From positions 1 to 64,000 of the forward strand of contig CANLRN010000015.1 of NCBI GenBank assembly GCA_947493495.1: DNA of 64,000 nucleotides. Direction: 5' to 3'. This document shows, piece by piece, positions 10,990 to 21,582 of the stretch (its first letter is position 1; each line of letters opens with the position of its first letter). Under the pieces are notes generated by a model that was not told the origin of the DNA, made no database searches, and saw only the letters and a list, made by a program, of their open reading frames with translations. Made by a program: the position numbers and the translations under genes. This DNA comes from an uncultured Aquimarina sp. GTDB taxonomy: Bacteria; Bacteroidota; Bacteroidia; Flavobacteriales; Flavobacteriaceae.

Positions 10990-13900
10990 TTATTCTTCTA
11001 ATCTGATATCAAGACCCAGACCTTTTAATTCATGCATCAATACATTGAATGATTCTGGTAATCCGGGTTCTGGCATAGGTTCGCCTTTTACAATACTCTC
11101 GTATGTTTTAGCTCTTCCTATTACATCATCAGACTTAACTGTCAATATTTCACGGAGTGTGCTTGATGCTCCATAGGCTTCGAGTGCCCATACTTCCATC
11201 TCTCCAAAACGCTGACCACCAAACTGTGCTTTACCACCTAATGGTTGTTGCGTGATTAGTGAGTATGGTCCGATAGAACGTGCGTGCATCTTATCATCAA
11301 CCATATGACCTAACTTAAGCATGTAGATAACACCTACAGTTGCTGGCTGATCAAAACGATCTCCAGTACCTCCATCGTATAAGTATGTATGTCCAAATCT
11401 AGGAATGCCAGCCTCGTCTGTAAATTCATTGATCTGATCTAATGATGCACCATCAAAAATTGGGGTAGCATATGTTCTGCCTAATTTCTGGCCAGCCCAA
11501 CCCAATACGGTTTCATATATCTGACCAATATTCATACGAGAAGGTACCCCAAGTGGATTCAATACAATATCTACTGGTGTTCCATCTTCTAAGAATGGCA
11601 TATCTTCTTCTCTAACAATACGCGCTACAATACCTTTATTACCATGACGACCTGCCATCTTATCCCCTACTTTAAGCTTACGTTTTTTTGCAATGTAAAC
11701 TTTGGCAAGTTTTATGATTCCTGATGGTAATTCATCTCCAACAGAAATCGTAAATTTTTCTCTACGTAGGTTACCTTGTAAATCATTTTCTTTGATCTTA
11801 TAATTATGGATCAAATCTGCAACCATCTTATTAAGGCTATCATCAGTGGTCCAAGTTCCTTTGGTAAGATGTGCATAATCATCAACACTATTAAGCATTT
11901 TCTGAGTATACTTTTTACCTTTAGGAAGTACTTCTTCTCCAAGATCATTGATAACACCCTGAGATGTTTTACCACCAACAATTACAAATAATTTATCAAT
12001 CAGTTCAGATTTTAGCAATGCAAATTTAGCATCATAAGATCTTTCTAATATAGATATATCTTCCTTGTCTTGAGATCTCTTACGCTTATCTTTAATAGCA
12101 CGAGCAAATAGTTTCTTGTCTATTACCACCCCATTTAATGAAGGGGATGCTTTTAATGAAGCGTCTTTTACATCTCCAGCTTTATCTCCAAAAATTGCTC
12201 TTAACAGCTTTTCTTCTGGTGTAGGGTCACTTTCCCCTTTAGGAGTAATCTTACCTATAAGAATATCTCCTGGCTTGATTTCAGCACCCACACGAATCAT
12301 CCCATTTTCATCTAAATCTTTCGTGGCTTCTTCAGAAACATTTGGGATATCATTAGTCAATTCTTCATTTCCTAATTTAGTATCTCTTACTTCGAGAGAG
12401 TACTCATCTATGTGAATAGATGTAAAAATATCTTCGCGTACTACTTTTTCTGAAATTACAATTGCATCCTCAAAATTATACCCTTTCCAAGGCATAAAGG
12501 CCACTTTCATATTTCTACCTAAAGCTAGTTCTCCATTTTCTGTTGCATATCCCTGACATAAAACCTGTCCTTTGGTTACTCGGTCACCAACTCTTACAAT
12601 GGGTTTAAGATTGATGGACGTTCCTTGATTGGTTTTACGAAATTTAATTAAATTGTATGTTCTAGAATCACCCTCAAAACTTACCATTCTTTCTTCATCC
12701 GTTCTATCATACTTGATCGTAATCTTTTCGGCATCAACATATTCTACAACTCCATCGCCTTCTGCATTGATCAATACTCTAGAATCAGAGGCTACCTGAC
12801 GTTCTAAACCTGTCCCTACAATTGGTGCATCTACTCTTAATAAAGGCACTGCCTGACGCATCATATTAGATCCCATCAATGCACGGTTTGCATCATCATG
12901 TTCTAAGAAAGGAATTAAAGATGCAGAAATAGAAGCTATTTGATTAGGCGCAACATCTGCATAATTCACAGAACCTGGATCAATTACAGGAAAATCTCCT
13001 TCCATACGTGCAATTACCTTATCACTTTCTATAGTTCCATCCTCTTTTAAGGATAAGTTAGCTTGCATAATCAGCTTTTCTTCTTCCTCTTCTGCACTTA
13101 AATATCTAAATTCTTTAAGATCTACTTTCCCGTCTTCTACCTTACGATATGGAGTTTCTAAAAACCCCATTGAATTGACTTTTGCAAATACTGCCAGTGA
13201 TGAAATCAGTCCAATATTAGGACCTTCAGGAGTTTCAATAGGACATAAACGCCCATAATGTGTATAGTGTACATCACGCACCTCGAATCCTGCTCTTTCT
13301 CTAGAGAGACCACCTGGTCCTAGGGCTGATAATCTACGCTTATGTGTTATCTCTGCTAATGGATTGGTTTGATCCATAAATTGAGACAATTGATTGGTTC
13401 CAAAAAAAGAATTGATCACAGACGAAAGCGTCTTAGCGTTGATCAAATCTATTGGTGTAAATACTTCATTATCTCTTACATTCATACGTTCGCGAATGGT
13501 ACGCGCCATACGTGCTAATCCAACTCCAAACTGTTGTGATAATTGTTCTCCTACTGTTCTTACACGACGGTTAGAAAGGTGATCAATATCATCAATCTCT
13601 GCTTTAGAATTTATTAACTCGATCAAGTATTTAATAATGGTAATAATATCTTCTTTGGTAAGTACTTGCTTATCCATTTCGATATTAAGACCTAATTTTT
13701 TATTCATTCTATAACGACCTACTTCACCTAAATTGTAACGCTGGTCAGAAAAGAATAACTTATCAATAATACCTCTTGCAGTTTCCTCATCGGGCGGTTC
13801 TGCATTACGCAATTGACGGTATATATGTTCTACGGCTTCTTTTTCAGAATTCGTAGGGTCTTTCTGTAATGTATTGTGGATAATCGCATAGTCTCCTTTT

Positions 13901-14799
13901 TGATTATCTTCTTTGTGAAGTAGTATTGTTTTTGCTCCAGATTCTACAATCTCATCTAGATGCTCTTTATCTAATAAAGTATCACGATCTAATACAATCT
14001 CGTTACGCTCTATGGATACTACCTCTCCTGTATCTTCATCTACAAAATCTTCGTGCCAAGTATTTAAAACACGAGCAGCTAGTTTACGTCCTAATACCTT
14101 TTTTAGCCCAGATTTAGAAACTTTTACTTCTTCTGCTAGGTCAAATATTTCGAGAATATCTTTATCTCTCTCAAAACCTATTGCTCTAAATAATGTAGTT
14201 ACTGGTAATTTTTTCTTTCTATCAATATAAGCGTACATTACACTATTGATATCTGTTGCAAATTCTATCCAAGATCCTTTAAAAGGAATTACTCTGGCTG
14301 AATATAGTTTAGTTCCATTGGCATGGAACGATTGTCCAAAAAACACCCCTGGAGAACGATGTAACTGAGAAACCACTACACGTTCTGCACCATTGATACA
14401 AAAAGTCCCACTAGGAGTCATATAGGGTATGGTACCCAAATACACATCTTGAACGATTGTTTCGAAATCTTCATGCTCTGGATCTGTACAGAAAAGCTTT
14501 AAACGAGCTTTTAGGGGTACACTATAGGTGAGTCCTCTTTCAATACATTCTTGTAAGTCGTATCTTGGAGGATCTACAAAATAGTCTAAAAATTCTAGTA
14601 CAAATTGATTACGTGTATCCGTAATCGGGAAATTTTCCATGAAGGTATTATAAAGACCCTCATTTCCTCTTTCTTCTGACTTGGTTTCTAATTGAAAAAA
14701 ATCTTGAAAAGATTTGATCTGAATATCTAAAAAATCTGGATAATCAGGTCTGTTCTTTACAGAAGAAAAATTCAATCTTTCAGTTTGCGTTGCTAACAT
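10990..14799 (-). CDS. rpoB: DNA-directed RNA polymerase subunit beta
   Basis: 1269 aa. Forms the RNA polymerase active centre with beta'. The rifampicin-binding region reads [20 protein letters not shown] followed by [19 protein letters not shown], with the Asp, His and Ser that determine rifampicin contact all present as in sensitive bacteria. The C-terminal [12 protein letters not shown] motif is intact. The frame can be opened at a TTG at 14802, but the ATG at 14799 ([14 protein letters not shown]) is the likely start. A 133-base gap with a strong hairpin separates it from rplL upstream, and rpoC follows. Confidence 0.98.
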   Translation of the reverse strand: MLATQTERLNFSSVKNRPDYPDFLDIQIKSFQDFFQLETKSEERGNEGLYNTFMENFPITDTRNQFVLEFLDYFVDPPRYDLQECIERGLTYSVPLKARLKLFCTDPEHEDFETIVQDVYLGTIPYMTPSGTFCINGAERVVVSQLHRSPGVFFGQSFHANGTKLYSARVIPFKGSWIEFATDINSVMYAYIDRKKKLPVTTLFRAIGFERDKDILEIFDLAEEVKVSKSGLKKVLGRKLAARVLNTWHEDFVDEDTGEVVSIERNEIVLDRDTLLDKEHLDEIVESGAKTILLHKEDNQKGDYAIIHNTLQKDPTNSEKEAVEHIYRQLRNAEPPDEETARGIIDKLFFSDQRYNLGEVGRYRMNKKLGLNIEMDKQVLTKEDIITIIKYLIELINSKAEIDDIDHLSNRRVRTVGEQLSQQFGVGLARMARTIRERMNVRDNEVFTPIDLINAKTLSSVINSFFGTNQLSQFMDQTNPLAEITHKRRLSALGPGGLSRERAGFEVRDVHYTHYGRLCPIETPEGPNIGLISSLAVFAKVNSMGFLETPYRKVEDGKVDLKEFRYLSAEEEEEKLIMQANLSLKEDGTIESDKVIARMEGDFPVIDPGSVNYADVAPNQIASISASLIPFLEHDDANRALMGSNMMRQAVPLLRVDAPIVGTGLERQVASDSRVLINAEGDGVVEYVDAEKITIKYDRTDEERMVSFEGDSRTYNLIKFRKTNQGTSINLKPIVRVGDRVTKGQVLCQGYATENGELALGRNMKVAFMPWKGYNFEDAIVISEKVVREDIFTSIHIDEYSLEVRDTKLGNEELTNDIPNVSEEATKDLDENGMIRVGAEIKPGDILIGKITPKGESDPTPEEKLLRAIFGDKAGDVKDASLKASPSLNGVVIDKKLFARAIKDKRKRSQDKEDISILERSYDAKFALLKSELIDKLFVIVGGKTSQGVINDLGEEVLPKGKKYTQKMLNSVDDYAHLTKGTWTTDDSLNKMVADLIHNYKIKENDLQGNLRREKFTISVGDELPSGIIKLAKVYIAKKRKLKVGDKMAGRHGNKGIVARIVREEDMPFLEDGTPVDIVLNPLGVPSRMNIGQIYETVLGWAGQKLGRTYATPIFDGASLDQINEFTDEAGIPRFGHTYLYDGGTGDRFDQPATVGVIYMLKLGHMVDDKMHARSIGPYSLITQQPLGGKAQFGGQRFGEMEVWALEAYGASSTLREILTVKSDDVIGRAKTYESIVKGEPMPEPGLPESFNVLMHELKGLGLDIRLEE

Positions 14800-14875
14800 C
14801 AATGGACGGAATTAAATTAAAATGTTAATTAGTGTTGCATATAGTACTACTACCTATTGTTTATATATGCAAAAT

Positions 14876-14912
14876 GGTTTAGACCTTAGAGAAAAATCTC
14901 TAGGTCTAAACC
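14876..14912 (-). promoter_or_regulatory. rplL-rpoB intergenic hairpin (attenuator or RNase III site)
   Basis: GGTTTAGACC-T-TAGAGA pairs with TCTCTA-GGTCTAAACC: 16 base pairs with one bulged base and a loop of about four to five bases. On the transcript it is not followed by a strong U-tract. In Escherichia coli the same gap holds a partial terminator and an RNase III site that lower rpoBC expression relative to the ribosomal proteins. A similar role here is inferred from position and structure. Confidence 0.6.
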
Positions 14913-14935
14913 TTCTATGTCATTATATGGTAAGC

Positions 14936-15313
14936 TTACTTAAGCTCAACCTCAGCTCCAGCCTCTTCTAATTGAGCTTTAAGAGCTTCTGCTTCGTCTT
15001 TTGCTACTCCTTCTTTTATTGCACTTGGAGCACCATCAACTAATCCTTTAGCATCCTTAAGACCAAGACCAGTTAATTCTTTTACAAGTTTTACAACTGC
15101 TAGCTTAGCACCTCCTGGAGCTTTAAGGATTACATCAAATTCTGATTTTTCCTCAGCAGCATCTCCACCACCAGCACCTCCGCCAGCAGCAACAGCTACC
15201 GCAGCAGCAGCAGGTTCGATACCATATTCTTCTTTTAATATACCAGCTAACTCATTAACTTCTTTTACTGTTAAGTTAACTAATTGTTCTGCGAAATCTT
15301 TTAAATCTGCCAT
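14936..15313 (-). CDS. rplL: 50S ribosomal protein L7/L12 (bL12)
   Basis: 125 aa acidic stalk protein that recruits translational GTPases to the ribosome. It shows the usual N-terminal dimerisation helix, the Ala/Gly-rich hinge (about residues 35-52) and the C-terminal GTPase-binding domain with [23 protein letters not shown] at 15313. It is downstream of rplJ, whose product anchors L7/L12 dimers, and upstream of rpoB behind a hairpin. Confidence 0.98.
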   Translation of the reverse strand: MADLKDFAEQLVNLTVKEVNELAGILKEEYGIEPAAAAVAVAAGGGAGGGDAAEEKSEFDVILKAPGGAKLAVVKLVKELTGLGLKDAKGLVDGAPSAIKEGVAKDEAEALKAQLEEAGAEVELK

Positions 15314-15380
15314 TTTCTATCGTTTTAATAATTTTTTTTAATTGAAATATAATTTGTTAAAAAGTGCGTACACATTTAGA

Positions 15381-15902
15381 TTATCCTTCTTTTTCGGATA
15401 ATGTTTTAATAATACCAGCTAATGTTCCTCCTGATGATTTTAATGCAGAAATAACATTCTTAGCAGGTGATTGTAATAATCCAATAATATCTCCGATAAC
15501 TTCTTCTTTAGACTTGATATTAACTAAAGTCTCTAGATTATCATCACCAAGATATATGGCTTCTTCTATAAATGCACCTTTGAGTACAGGTTTTTCGGAT
15601 TTCTTACGAAACTCTTTAATCACCTTAGCGGGTGCATTACCAGCTTCTGAAAACATTATTGAAGTATTTCCTTTCAATACATTAGGTAATTCTCCAAAAT
15701 CCTTATCAGAATTTTCCATTGCTTTTGCAAGCAAAGTATTTTTCACTACAGAGAGTGATACGTTAGCTTTAAAACAAGCTCTACGTAAATTTGAAGTTGC
15801 ACCTGCATCTAAGCCTGAAATGTCTGCTAAATAAATAGTTGCATTATCGGCCAACTGAGCAGTTAAGTCTTCAATTACTTGTGATTTTTCTTCTCTTGTC
15901 AT
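15381..15902 (-). CDS. rplJ: 50S ribosomal protein L10 (uL10)
   Basis: 173 aa stalk base protein beginning MTREEKSQVIEDL, with the family core NATIYLADISGLDAG and a C-terminal helix for L7/L12 binding. Only 15 bases separate it from rplA, so a long L10 leader of the Escherichia coli kind cannot exist directly upstream of it and autoregulation would have to act elsewhere in the transcript. ATG at 15902. Confidence 0.97.
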   Translation of the reverse strand: MTREEKSQVIEDLTAQLADNATIYLADISGLDAGATSNLRRACFKANVSLSVVKNTLLAKAMENSDKDFGELPNVLKGNTSIMFSEAGNAPAKVIKEFRKKSEKPVLKGAFIEEAIYLGDDNLETLVNIKSKEEVIGDIIGLLQSPAKNVISALKSSGGTLAGIIKTLSEKEG

Positions 15903-15917
15903 AATCGTTTATCTTAA

Positions 15918-16613
15918 TTACCCAGCATAAGTCTTAGTATCTATCTCGACACTAGGGCTCATTGTTGATGATATATATATAGATTTGATATATATACCTT
16001 TTGCTGTCTGTGGTTTCAACTTTACTAATGTTGTTAATAATTCTTTAGCGTTACCTGCTAATTTATCTGCAGAAAATGAAGACTTACCTATAGCTGCGTG
16101 TACGATTCCTGTTTTATCAACTTTAAAATCAATCTTTCCTGATTTTACATCAGAAACTGCTTTGGCAACGTCCATTGTTACGGTTCCTGTCTTAGGGTTA
16201 GGCATTAATCCTCTAGGTCCTAACACACGTCCTAATGGTCCTAATTTACCCATCACACTAGGCATAGTGATAATTACATCCACATCTGTCCATCCGCCTT
16301 TGATTTTAGTAAGATACTCATCAAGACCAACAAAATCAGCTCCAGCTTCTGTTGCTTCTGCTTCTTTATCTGGAGTTACTAATGCTAGTACTTTTACATC
16401 TTTTCCTGTACCGTGAGGTAATGTTACTACGCCACGTACCATTTGGTTAGCTTTACGAGGGTCTACATTTAAACGCACTGCAATATCTACAGAGGCATCA
16501 AAATTTACTGTTGTTATTTCTTTTACTAAAGCAGAAGCTTCATCAACTGAATATGCCTTGTTTTTATCAACTTTAGCTCTTACTTCTTTTTGCTTTTTGG
16601 TTACTTTTGCCAT
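15918..16613 (-). CDS. rplA: 50S ribosomal protein L1 (uL1)
   Basis: 231 aa, normal length. L1 stalk protein, binding 23S rRNA and moving deacylated tRNA out of the E site. Family motifs include [33 protein letters not shown] and the C-terminal [21 protein letters not shown] at 16613, 18 bases after rplK. In other bacteria L1 represses its own mRNA; no L1-site mimic was identified by eye in this transcript. Confidence 0.97.
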   Translation of the reverse strand: MAKVTKKQKEVRAKVDKNKAYSVDEASALVKEITTVNFDASVDIAVRLNVDPRKANQMVRGVVTLPHGTGKDVKVLALVTPDKEAEATEAGADFVGLDEYLTKIKGGWTDVDVIITMPSVMGKLGPLGRVLGPRGLMPNPKTGTVTMDVAKAVSDVKSGKIDFKVDKTGIVHAAIGKSSFSADKLAGNAKELLTTLVKLKPQTAKGIYIKSIYISSTMSPSVEIDTKTYAG

Positions 16614-16631
16614 TTTGTATAGGTTTTTTTA

Positions 16632-17069
16632 TTAAAAAGGAGCTTGCCCTTTTACAGTTACACCCATTGAGCGAGCAGTTCCGGCTACCATTTTCATTGC
16701 AGACTCGACAGTAAATGCATTTAAATCTGGCATTTTGTCTTCTGCTATGGTACGTACTTGATCCCAAGTTAGACTCGCTACTTTTTTACGATTAGGCTCT
16801 CCTGAACCTTTTTTTGTTTTTGCTGCTTCCAATATCTGAACAGCTGCTGGTGGAGTTTTAATTACAAAATCAAAAGATTTGTCTTTATACACATTTATTA
16901 CCACTGGCAATACTTTACCAGCTTTATCTTGTGTTCTACCATTGAATTGCTTACAGAATTCCATGATATTTACTCCGGCAGCACCTAAAGCAGGCCCAAC
17001 TGGGGGGGACGGGTTTGCCGCTCCACCTCTTACTTGAAGTTTTACAACCTTACTTATTTCTTTAGCCAT
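16632..17069 (-). CDS. rplK: 50S ribosomal protein L11 (uL11)
   Basis: 145 aa protein of the GTPase-associated centre. Family signatures are clear: [20 protein letters not shown] in the N-terminal domain and the C-terminal [12 protein letters not shown]. The N-terminal proline-rich segment [11 protein letters not shown] is complete. ATG at 17069. It follows nusG by an 81-base gap and precedes rplA by 18 bases in one transcription unit. Confidence 0.97.
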   Translation of the reverse strand: MAKEISKVVKLQVRGGAANPSPPVGPALGAAGVNIMEFCKQFNGRTQDKAGKVLPVVINVYKDKSFDFVIKTPPAAVQILEAAKTKKGSGEPNRKKVASLTWDQVRTIAEDKMPDLNAFTVESAMKMVAGTARSMGVTVKGQAPF

Positions 17070-17150
17070 TTTTCTATTTTTAAGTTTAGCATTGTCCTAT
17101 AAAGTGGAAGCAATAAGAACAATCCAGGATATTATATAATGTAACAATTA

Positions 17151-17705
17151 TTATACTTTTTCAACTTGCATATAACTTAGCTCTAATGGTGTTTTTCTTC
17201 CGAAAATCTTTACCATTACTTCTAACTTACGTTTTTCTTCATTTACTTTTTCTACATTACCATTAAAACCATTAAACGGTCCATCAATAACTTTTACTGT
17301 TTCTCCTACTGTATATGGTATTGCTATGTTATCAGTTTTAACAGCTAACTCATCAACCTTACCTAGCATTCTGTTAATTTCTGCTTTACGTAAAGGAACA
17401 GGATCTCCTCCTTTTACTTCTCCAAGAAATCCTATAACTCCATTAATCGATTTGATAATATGCGGTACTTCTCCAGATAAATTAGCTTCTATCATTATAT
17501 ATCCGGGAAAATAAACTCTTTCTTTATTTATCTTCTTACCATTTCTTATCTGAACTACTTTTTCTGTTGGCACCAAAATCTGTGAGACGTGATCTTCTAG
17601 ACCCATATGAGCAATTTCTCGTTCTATATAGTCTTTTACCTTATTTTCTTGTCCGCTAACAGCACGTACAACGTACCATTTTTTTGTATTATTAACCTCA
17701 GTCAT
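17151..17705 (-). CDS. nusG: transcription termination/antitermination protein NusG
   Basis: 184 aa. NGN domain first (KKWYVVRAVSGQENKVKDYI), then the loop RERIYFPGY-like segment (VYFPGYIMIEANL), and a C-terminal KOW motif (VKVIDGPFNGFNGNVEKVNE). NusG links RNA polymerase to Rho or the ribosome. ATG at 17705, six bases after the secE stop, so the two genes are almost certainly co-translated from the same mRNA. Confidence 0.97.
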   Translation of the reverse strand: MTEVNNTKKWYVVRAVSGQENKVKDYIEREIAHMGLEDHVSQILVPTEKVVQIRNGKKINKERVYFPGYIMIEANLSGEVPHIIKSINGVIGFLGEVKGGDPVPLRKAEINRMLGKVDELAVKTDNIAIPYTVGETVKVIDGPFNGFNGNVEKVNEEKRKLEVMVKIFGRKTPLELSYMQVEKV

Positions 17706-17711
17706 ACTTAT

Positions 17712-17909
17712 CTATGATTTAACTAAAGTGAAATAATATTCTATCACATTACTGAATACAGTATCAACTCCCCAGATAGCTAATGAAAAAATAACTGAAA
17801 ACACGATCACAACTAAAGTAAGTCTCTGCGCTTCGGGCCAAGGAGTCCATGTCACATGATTCTTTAATTCACTATATGATTCTGTTACATAATTTATTAA
17901 TCCAGCCAT
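17712..17909 (-). CDS. secE: preprotein translocase subunit SecE
   Basis: 65 aa single-span form of SecE, stabilising SecY in the inner membrane. An amphipathic N-terminal helix (YVTESYSELKNHVTWTPWPEA) precedes one membrane segment (LVVIVFSVIFSLAIWGVDTV). The short length is usual outside Gammaproteobacteria. ATG at 17909; it lies between tRNA-Trp and nusG. Confidence 0.95.
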   Translation of the reverse strand: MAGLINYVTESYSELKNHVTWTPWPEAQRLTLVVIVFSVIFSLAIWGVDTVFSNVIEYYFTLVKS

Positions 17910-18050
17910 CTTAATTTATATTTATGTGTTCATATAGATAAATCTACCAAAACACATTATTTATATATAATTAAACGTACTAAAAATACGTTTTTGAAAT
18001 TCTATTATTTAGAGTATCTTTTTTTCTAAAAAAGATATCAATTTTTTATG

Positions 18051-18123
18051 CACGGGTTGAGAGACTCGAACTCCCGACACCTGGTTTTGGAGACCAGTGC
18101 TCTACCAACTGAGCTAAACCCGT
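18051..18123 (-). tRNA. trpT: tRNA-Trp (anticodon CCA)
   Basis: 73-base cloverleaf with a perfect 7-bp acceptor stem (ACGGGTT/AACCCGT), G discriminator, D-arm AGCTCAGTTGGTAGAGC, anticodon loop CTCCAAA and T-loop GTTCGAGTC. CCA is not encoded. It sits between tuf and secE and is probably cut from the same transcript. Confidence 0.97.
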
Positions 18124-18180
18124 ATAAAGAAATAAATAGTTTATTTCTTATTTTTTTACAGTTTCGCCTATTTCTATAAA

Positions 18181-18269
18181 AGCTCAGTTCAGAGCTCACG
18201 ATATATATTTACGTGACAGGAAACCTGTATAATAAGTTAAGGTATTCGCCGTAACGAACACCTTTACTT
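18181..18269 (-). other. cluster of hairpins between tuf and tRNA-Trp
   Basis: On the transcript, 18234-18269 forms a stem of about 15 pairs (AAGTAAAGGTGTTCG against CGAATACCTTAACTT, few mismatches). Two small hairpins follow: ACAGG/CCTGT at 18216-18228 and AGCTC/GAGCT at 18181-18196. No long U-tract follows the large stem. The set is best read as a processing region, or a partial terminator, separating the very abundant tuf message from tRNA-Trp and secE. Confidence 0.45.
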
Positions 18270-18286
18270 ATACTCATATAATTGTA

Positions 18287-19474
18287 TTAGTCTAAAATCT
18301 CGGTTACTTGACCAGCACCAACTGTTCTACCTCCTTCACGGATTGCAAAACGAAGACCAACATTCATTGCGATTGGCTGAATTAAATCAACAGTAATTGT
18401 TAAGTTATCTCCAGGCATTACCATTTCTACGCCATCAGGAAGTGCAATATTTCCTGTTACATCAGTTGTACGTACATAAAACTGAGGACGGTAATTATTA
18501 TGGAATGGAGTATGACGTCCACCTTCTTCTTTCTTAAGGATATACACCTCAGCTTTGAAATTTTTATGTGGTGTTACAGATCCTGGCTTAGTGATTACCA
18601 TCCCACGAGAGATTTGAGTTTTCTCAATACCTCTTAATAAGATACCAGCATTATCACCAGCTTCTCCTCTATCTAATATCTGACGAAACATCTCGATACC
18701 TGTAATTGTAGAAGTTAATTTCTCTGCACCCATACCAATAATCTCTACTGGATCACCTGTATTAGCTATACCCGTTTCGATACGTCCTGTTGCCACAGTA
18801 CCACGACCCGTAATAGAAAATACATCTTCGATAGGCATTAAGAAATCTTTATCGATATCACGTTTAGGCAATTCAATCCACTCATCTACGTGCTTCATTA
18901 ATTCTAATACTGTATCTACCCACTTTTGTTCTCCATTTAATGCTCCAAGAGCAGAACCAGAAATTACAGGTCCATTATCTCCATCATACTCATAGAAAGA
19001 AAGAAGATCTCTTACTTCCATCTCTACTAATTCTAGTAATTCTTCATCATCAACCATATCCACTTTATTAAGGAATACAACGATTCTAGGAATACCTACT
19101 TGACGTCCTAATAGGATATGCTCACGAGTTTGTGGCATAGGCCCATCAGTAGCAGCAACCACTAAAATTGCTCCATCCATCTGAGCAGCACCAGTTACCA
19201 TGTTTTTTACGTAATCGGCGTGACCTGGACAGTCAACGTGTGCGTAGTGACGGTTAGCTGTTTGGTATTCTACGTGAGACGTGTTAATTGTAATCCCTCT
19301 TTCCTTTTCTTCTGGAGCATTATCGATAGTATCGAAATCTCTAGCCTCTGAAAGACCAGCATCTGCTAATACTTTAGTAATCGCAGCCGTTAAAGTCGTT
19401 TTACCGTGATCAACGTGTCCAATAGTACCAATATTTAAGTGCGGTTTGGAACGATCAAAAGTTTCCTTTGCCAT
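18287..19474 (-). CDS. tuf: elongation factor Tu
   Basis: 395 aa GTPase that delivers aminoacyl-tRNA to the ribosome. G motifs are canonical: [10 protein letters not shown] at 19-28, [12 protein letters not shown] near 80-91 and [10 protein letters not shown] near 135-144. Domains II and III are complete to the terminal [14 protein letters not shown] at 19474. It is flanked by tRNA-Thr upstream and tRNA-Trp downstream, the same order as the Escherichia coli tufB locus. Confidence 0.98.
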   Translation of the reverse strand: MAKETFDRSKPHLNIGTIGHVDHGKTTLTAAITKVLADAGLSEARDFDTIDNAPEEKERGITINTSHVEYQTANRHYAHVDCPGHADYVKNMVTGAAQMDGAILVVAATDGPMPQTREHILLGRQVGIPRIVVFLNKVDMVDDEELLELVEMEVRDLLSFYEYDGDNGPVISGSALGALNGEQKWVDTVLELMKHVDEWIELPKRDIDKDFLMPIEDVFSITGRGTVATGRIETGIANTGDPVEIIGMGAEKLTSTITGIEMFRQILDRGEAGDNAGILLRGIEKTQISRGMVITKPGSVTPHKNFKAEVYILKKEEGGRHTPFHNNYRPQFYVRTTDVTGNIALPDGVEMVMPGDNLTITVDLIQPIAMNVGLRFAIREGGRTVGAGQVTEILD

Positions 19475-19534
19475 AATTAATTTATTTAATCTTAGTTATA
19501 TATTAGTGTTCAATTTATGCTTCTGAACTTTTAG

Positions 19535-19606
19535 AGCCAATGACGAGATTTGAACTCGTGACCTCTTCCTTACCAAGGAAACGCTCTACCCCTGAGCTAC
19601 ACCGGC
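19535..19606 (-). tRNA. thrT: tRNA-Thr (anticodon GGT)
   Basis: 72-base cloverleaf. Acceptor arms GCCGGTG and CATTGGC pair with two G-U pairs, the anticodon loop is TTGGTAA and the T-loop GTTCAAATC. It is the last tRNA before tuf, matching the position of thrT in front of tufB in Escherichia coli. Confidence 0.95.
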
Positions 19607-19730
19607 TTTTTTAAGTACAGAACGATAAAGCAGCATCCTTCAATTTTATTGTAAGAAGAAAACCGATTTATCATATTTTTTTAAAAAATCCAATGCCACA
19701 AATGCATCAAGATTCACTCTTTATTTTTAG

Positions 19731-19803
19731 AGCGGGAGACCAGGTTCGAACTGGCGACATTCAGCTTGGAAGGCTGACGCTCTACCAACTGAGCTACTCC
19801 CGC
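19731..19803 (-). tRNA. glyT: tRNA-Gly (anticodon TCC)
   Basis: 73 bases with a perfect GCGGGAG/CTCCCGC acceptor stem, anticodon stem TCAGC/GCTGA around loop CTTCCAA, and T-loop GTTCGAACC. Third tRNA of the cluster that leads into tuf. Confidence 0.97.
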
Positions 19804-19831
19804 ATTGTAATTAAGAATTCAAAAAAAATGA

Positions 19832-19985
<154 letters not shown>

Positions 19986-20148
19986 AATTATTTTGCATTT
20001 TAAAACTTAATCAAAAAAAGATAATTTTTATTCGAAATTTTTACTTCGTTACCCGATGAAGGGTTTCTTCCTACATAATTCAAAATATACAATTATTGTC
20101 TGAATCATTTTTTCAATAAAAACGCTATCTTTTTTATAAAAAATTAAG

Positions 20149-20222
20149 AGCCGATGGAGGGACTCGAACCCACGACCTGCTGATTACAAATCAGCTGCTC
20201 TAGCCAGCTGAGCTACATCGGC
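20149..20222 (-). tRNA. thrU: tRNA-Thr (anticodon TGT)
   Basis: 74-base cloverleaf with a perfect GCCGATG/CATCGGC acceptor stem, anticodon loop TTTGTAA and T-loop GTTCGAGTC. First tRNA of the cluster, directly after the promoter/terminator region at 20243-20300. Confidence 0.97.
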
Positions 20223-20242
20223 TTTTTAACTTTTTTAAGCAT

Positions 20243-20269
20243 AAAAAAGTCCGCTATTTCTAACGGACT
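20243..20269 (-). terminator. intrinsic terminator downstream of hpf
   Basis: AGTCCG/CGGACT stem (6 bp, 10-base loop) followed by six T on the minus strand. It lies 53 bases after the hpf stop codon and before tRNA-Thr, so it separates hpf from the tRNA-tuf unit. Its first arm directly abuts the -7 box of the next promoter. Confidence 0.7.
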
Positions 20270-20270
20270 G

Positions 20271-20300
20271 CAAATGTATATAATTTATTTCGTACACAAA
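20271..20300 (-). promoter_or_regulatory. promoter of the tRNA-tuf unit
   Basis: The minus strand carries TTTG at 20297-20300 and TACATTTG at 20271-20278, separated by exactly 18 bases, an excellent match to the Bacteroidota -33/-7 consensus. Transcription would begin near 20265, inside the preceding terminator stem, so the hairpin cannot fold completely on the new transcript. Confidence 0.7.
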
Positions 20301-20321
20301 ACATTTTTTTAAAAAAAATAG

Positions 20322-20624
20322 TCAACCGTGTGCATTTAATTTTTCTTTTCGTTTTCTTAATCGTCTCTCTAATGAACTAACACACTCATCTACACCTTCT
20401 TCAAAGCTTTTATTAATTTTTTTAATAATAAATTCATCCCCAGGAACACTCAATAATATCTCTGTTATTTTATTTTCTTTTCCACTTGTGTTCATGACTT
20501 TCAGGAATACATCTGCGTGGATAATTCTGCTAAAATGATTCTCTAATTTATCTAGCTTGGTCTGAGTAAAATTTACCAACTTCTGATCTACATTAAAATT
20601 TACAGATTGCAAGTTCACTTTCAT
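20322..20624 (-). CDS. hpf: short ribosome hibernation promoting factor (HPF/RaiA family)
   Basis: 100 aa from the ATG at 20624 (MKVNLQSVNFNVDQKLVNF). A TTG nine codons upstream opens the frame but gives a less typical N-terminus. The beta-alpha-beta fold of the family is visible (KLDKLENHFSRIIHADVFL, then EEGVDECVSSLERRLRKRKE). It is the short form, lacking the dimerisation tail of long HPF. Such proteins bind the 30S decoding centre in resting cells. It follows the xerC-like gene by 65 bases and is ended by a terminator before the tRNAs. Confidence 0.9.
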   Translation of the reverse strand: MKVNLQSVNFNVDQKLVNFTQTKLDKLENHFSRIIHADVFLKVMNTSGKENKITEILLSVPGDEFIIKKINKSFEEGVDECVSSLERRLRKRKEKLNAHG

Positions 20625-20689
20625 AGGTGTTCGTTTTATAGGTTGATACAAAAAATTGCTGTACAGTTTACTATGCCTAAGGACATCTA

Positions 20690-21580
20690 TTACTTAGTAT
20701 TCCTTGGATGAGATTGTTTGTATACTTTTGCCAACTGAGCCACATTTTGATGTGTATATACTTGAGTGGCAGCCAAACTAGAATGACCAAGTAATTCCTT
20801 TACAGCATTTAAATCTGCACCTTCATTGAGTAAATGAGTAGCAAATGAATGCCTCAGGATATGAGGACTATTTTTCACTTTTGAAGATGCTTTACTAAAA
20901 TAAGAATTTATGACTCGATACACAAGGGTTTCGTATATTTTAACTCCTTTTTCTGTTAATATTAAAAAATCCTCACTTTCTCCCGAAGCTACTTGAGATC
21001 GCATATTGATATACTTCTCTATGGTATCTATCACTGATGCCAAAAGGGGGATATAGCGTTCTTTGTTTCGTTTCCCTACTACTTTTATTCGAGCATTTGA
21101 TAGATCTATGTCTGTCATTTTAAGAGTAACTAATTCTATCCTACGCATACCTGTTGCATAAAAAAGCTCTACTATTAACCTATCTCGTATCCCTTCATAG
21201 CTATCATCTTCTCTAAGTAAACTCAGTACTTTTTCTATTTCTTGGTTTGAAAAAGGTATTTGTATTTTTTTTGACACCTTTAGGGCTTTATGTTTTGCCA
21301 AAGGGTTCTTATGAATCTGCTCTGATTTTAATAAGAATTTATAGTAGCTCTTTAATGAAGATATTTTCCTATTAACCGTTCTATTAGAAACTCCATTATC
21401 TACTAGACATACAATCCACTGACGGATTTGAGCATAATTAGCTATCGATATATCGTCAAGTTCATATTGATCTTTAAAATACATCAAAAAAGACTCCAAG
21501 TCGGCTTTATATGCTGTAATCGTATGATTAGCATATTTTTTTTCTAAAAAAAGATATTCTATAAATTCTTTAACTAACAT
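20690..21580 (-). CDS. xerC: XerC-like tyrosine recombinase
   Basis: 296 aa, typical Xer length. N-terminal SAM-like core-binding domain (residues 1-90), then the catalytic domain with all active residues: R146 (ATGMRRIEL), K170 (VVGKRNKERYIPL), H240 and R243 (HILRHSFATHLL), H266 (LLGHSSLA) and Y275 (VYTH). Xer enzymes resolve chromosome dimers at dif. Position between rpsU and hpf, a core-genome setting as far as I recall, argues for a housekeeping Xer rather than a phage or island integrase. ATG at 21580; a terminator for rpsU ends seven bases upstream. Confidence 0.9.
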   Translation of the reverse strand: MLVKEFIEYLFLEKKYANHTITAYKADLESFLMYFKDQYELDDISIANYAQIRQWIVCLVDNGVSNRTVNRKISSLKSYYKFLLKSEQIHKNPLAKHKALKVSKKIQIPFSNQEIEKVLSLLREDDSYEGIRDRLIVELFYATGMRRIELVTLKMTDIDLSNARIKVVGKRNKERYIPLLASVIDTIEKYINMRSQVASGESEDFLILTEKGVKIYETLVYRVINSYFSKASSKVKNSPHILRHSFATHLLNEGADLNAVKELLGHSSLAATQVYTHQNVAQLAKVYKQSHPRNTK

Positions 21581-21582
21581 AG

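Noticed and set aside
20690..21580. Phage or island integrase
   Set aside because: The recombinase lies in a core-gene setting between rpsU and hpf, has Xer length, and no other phage or island gene is near.
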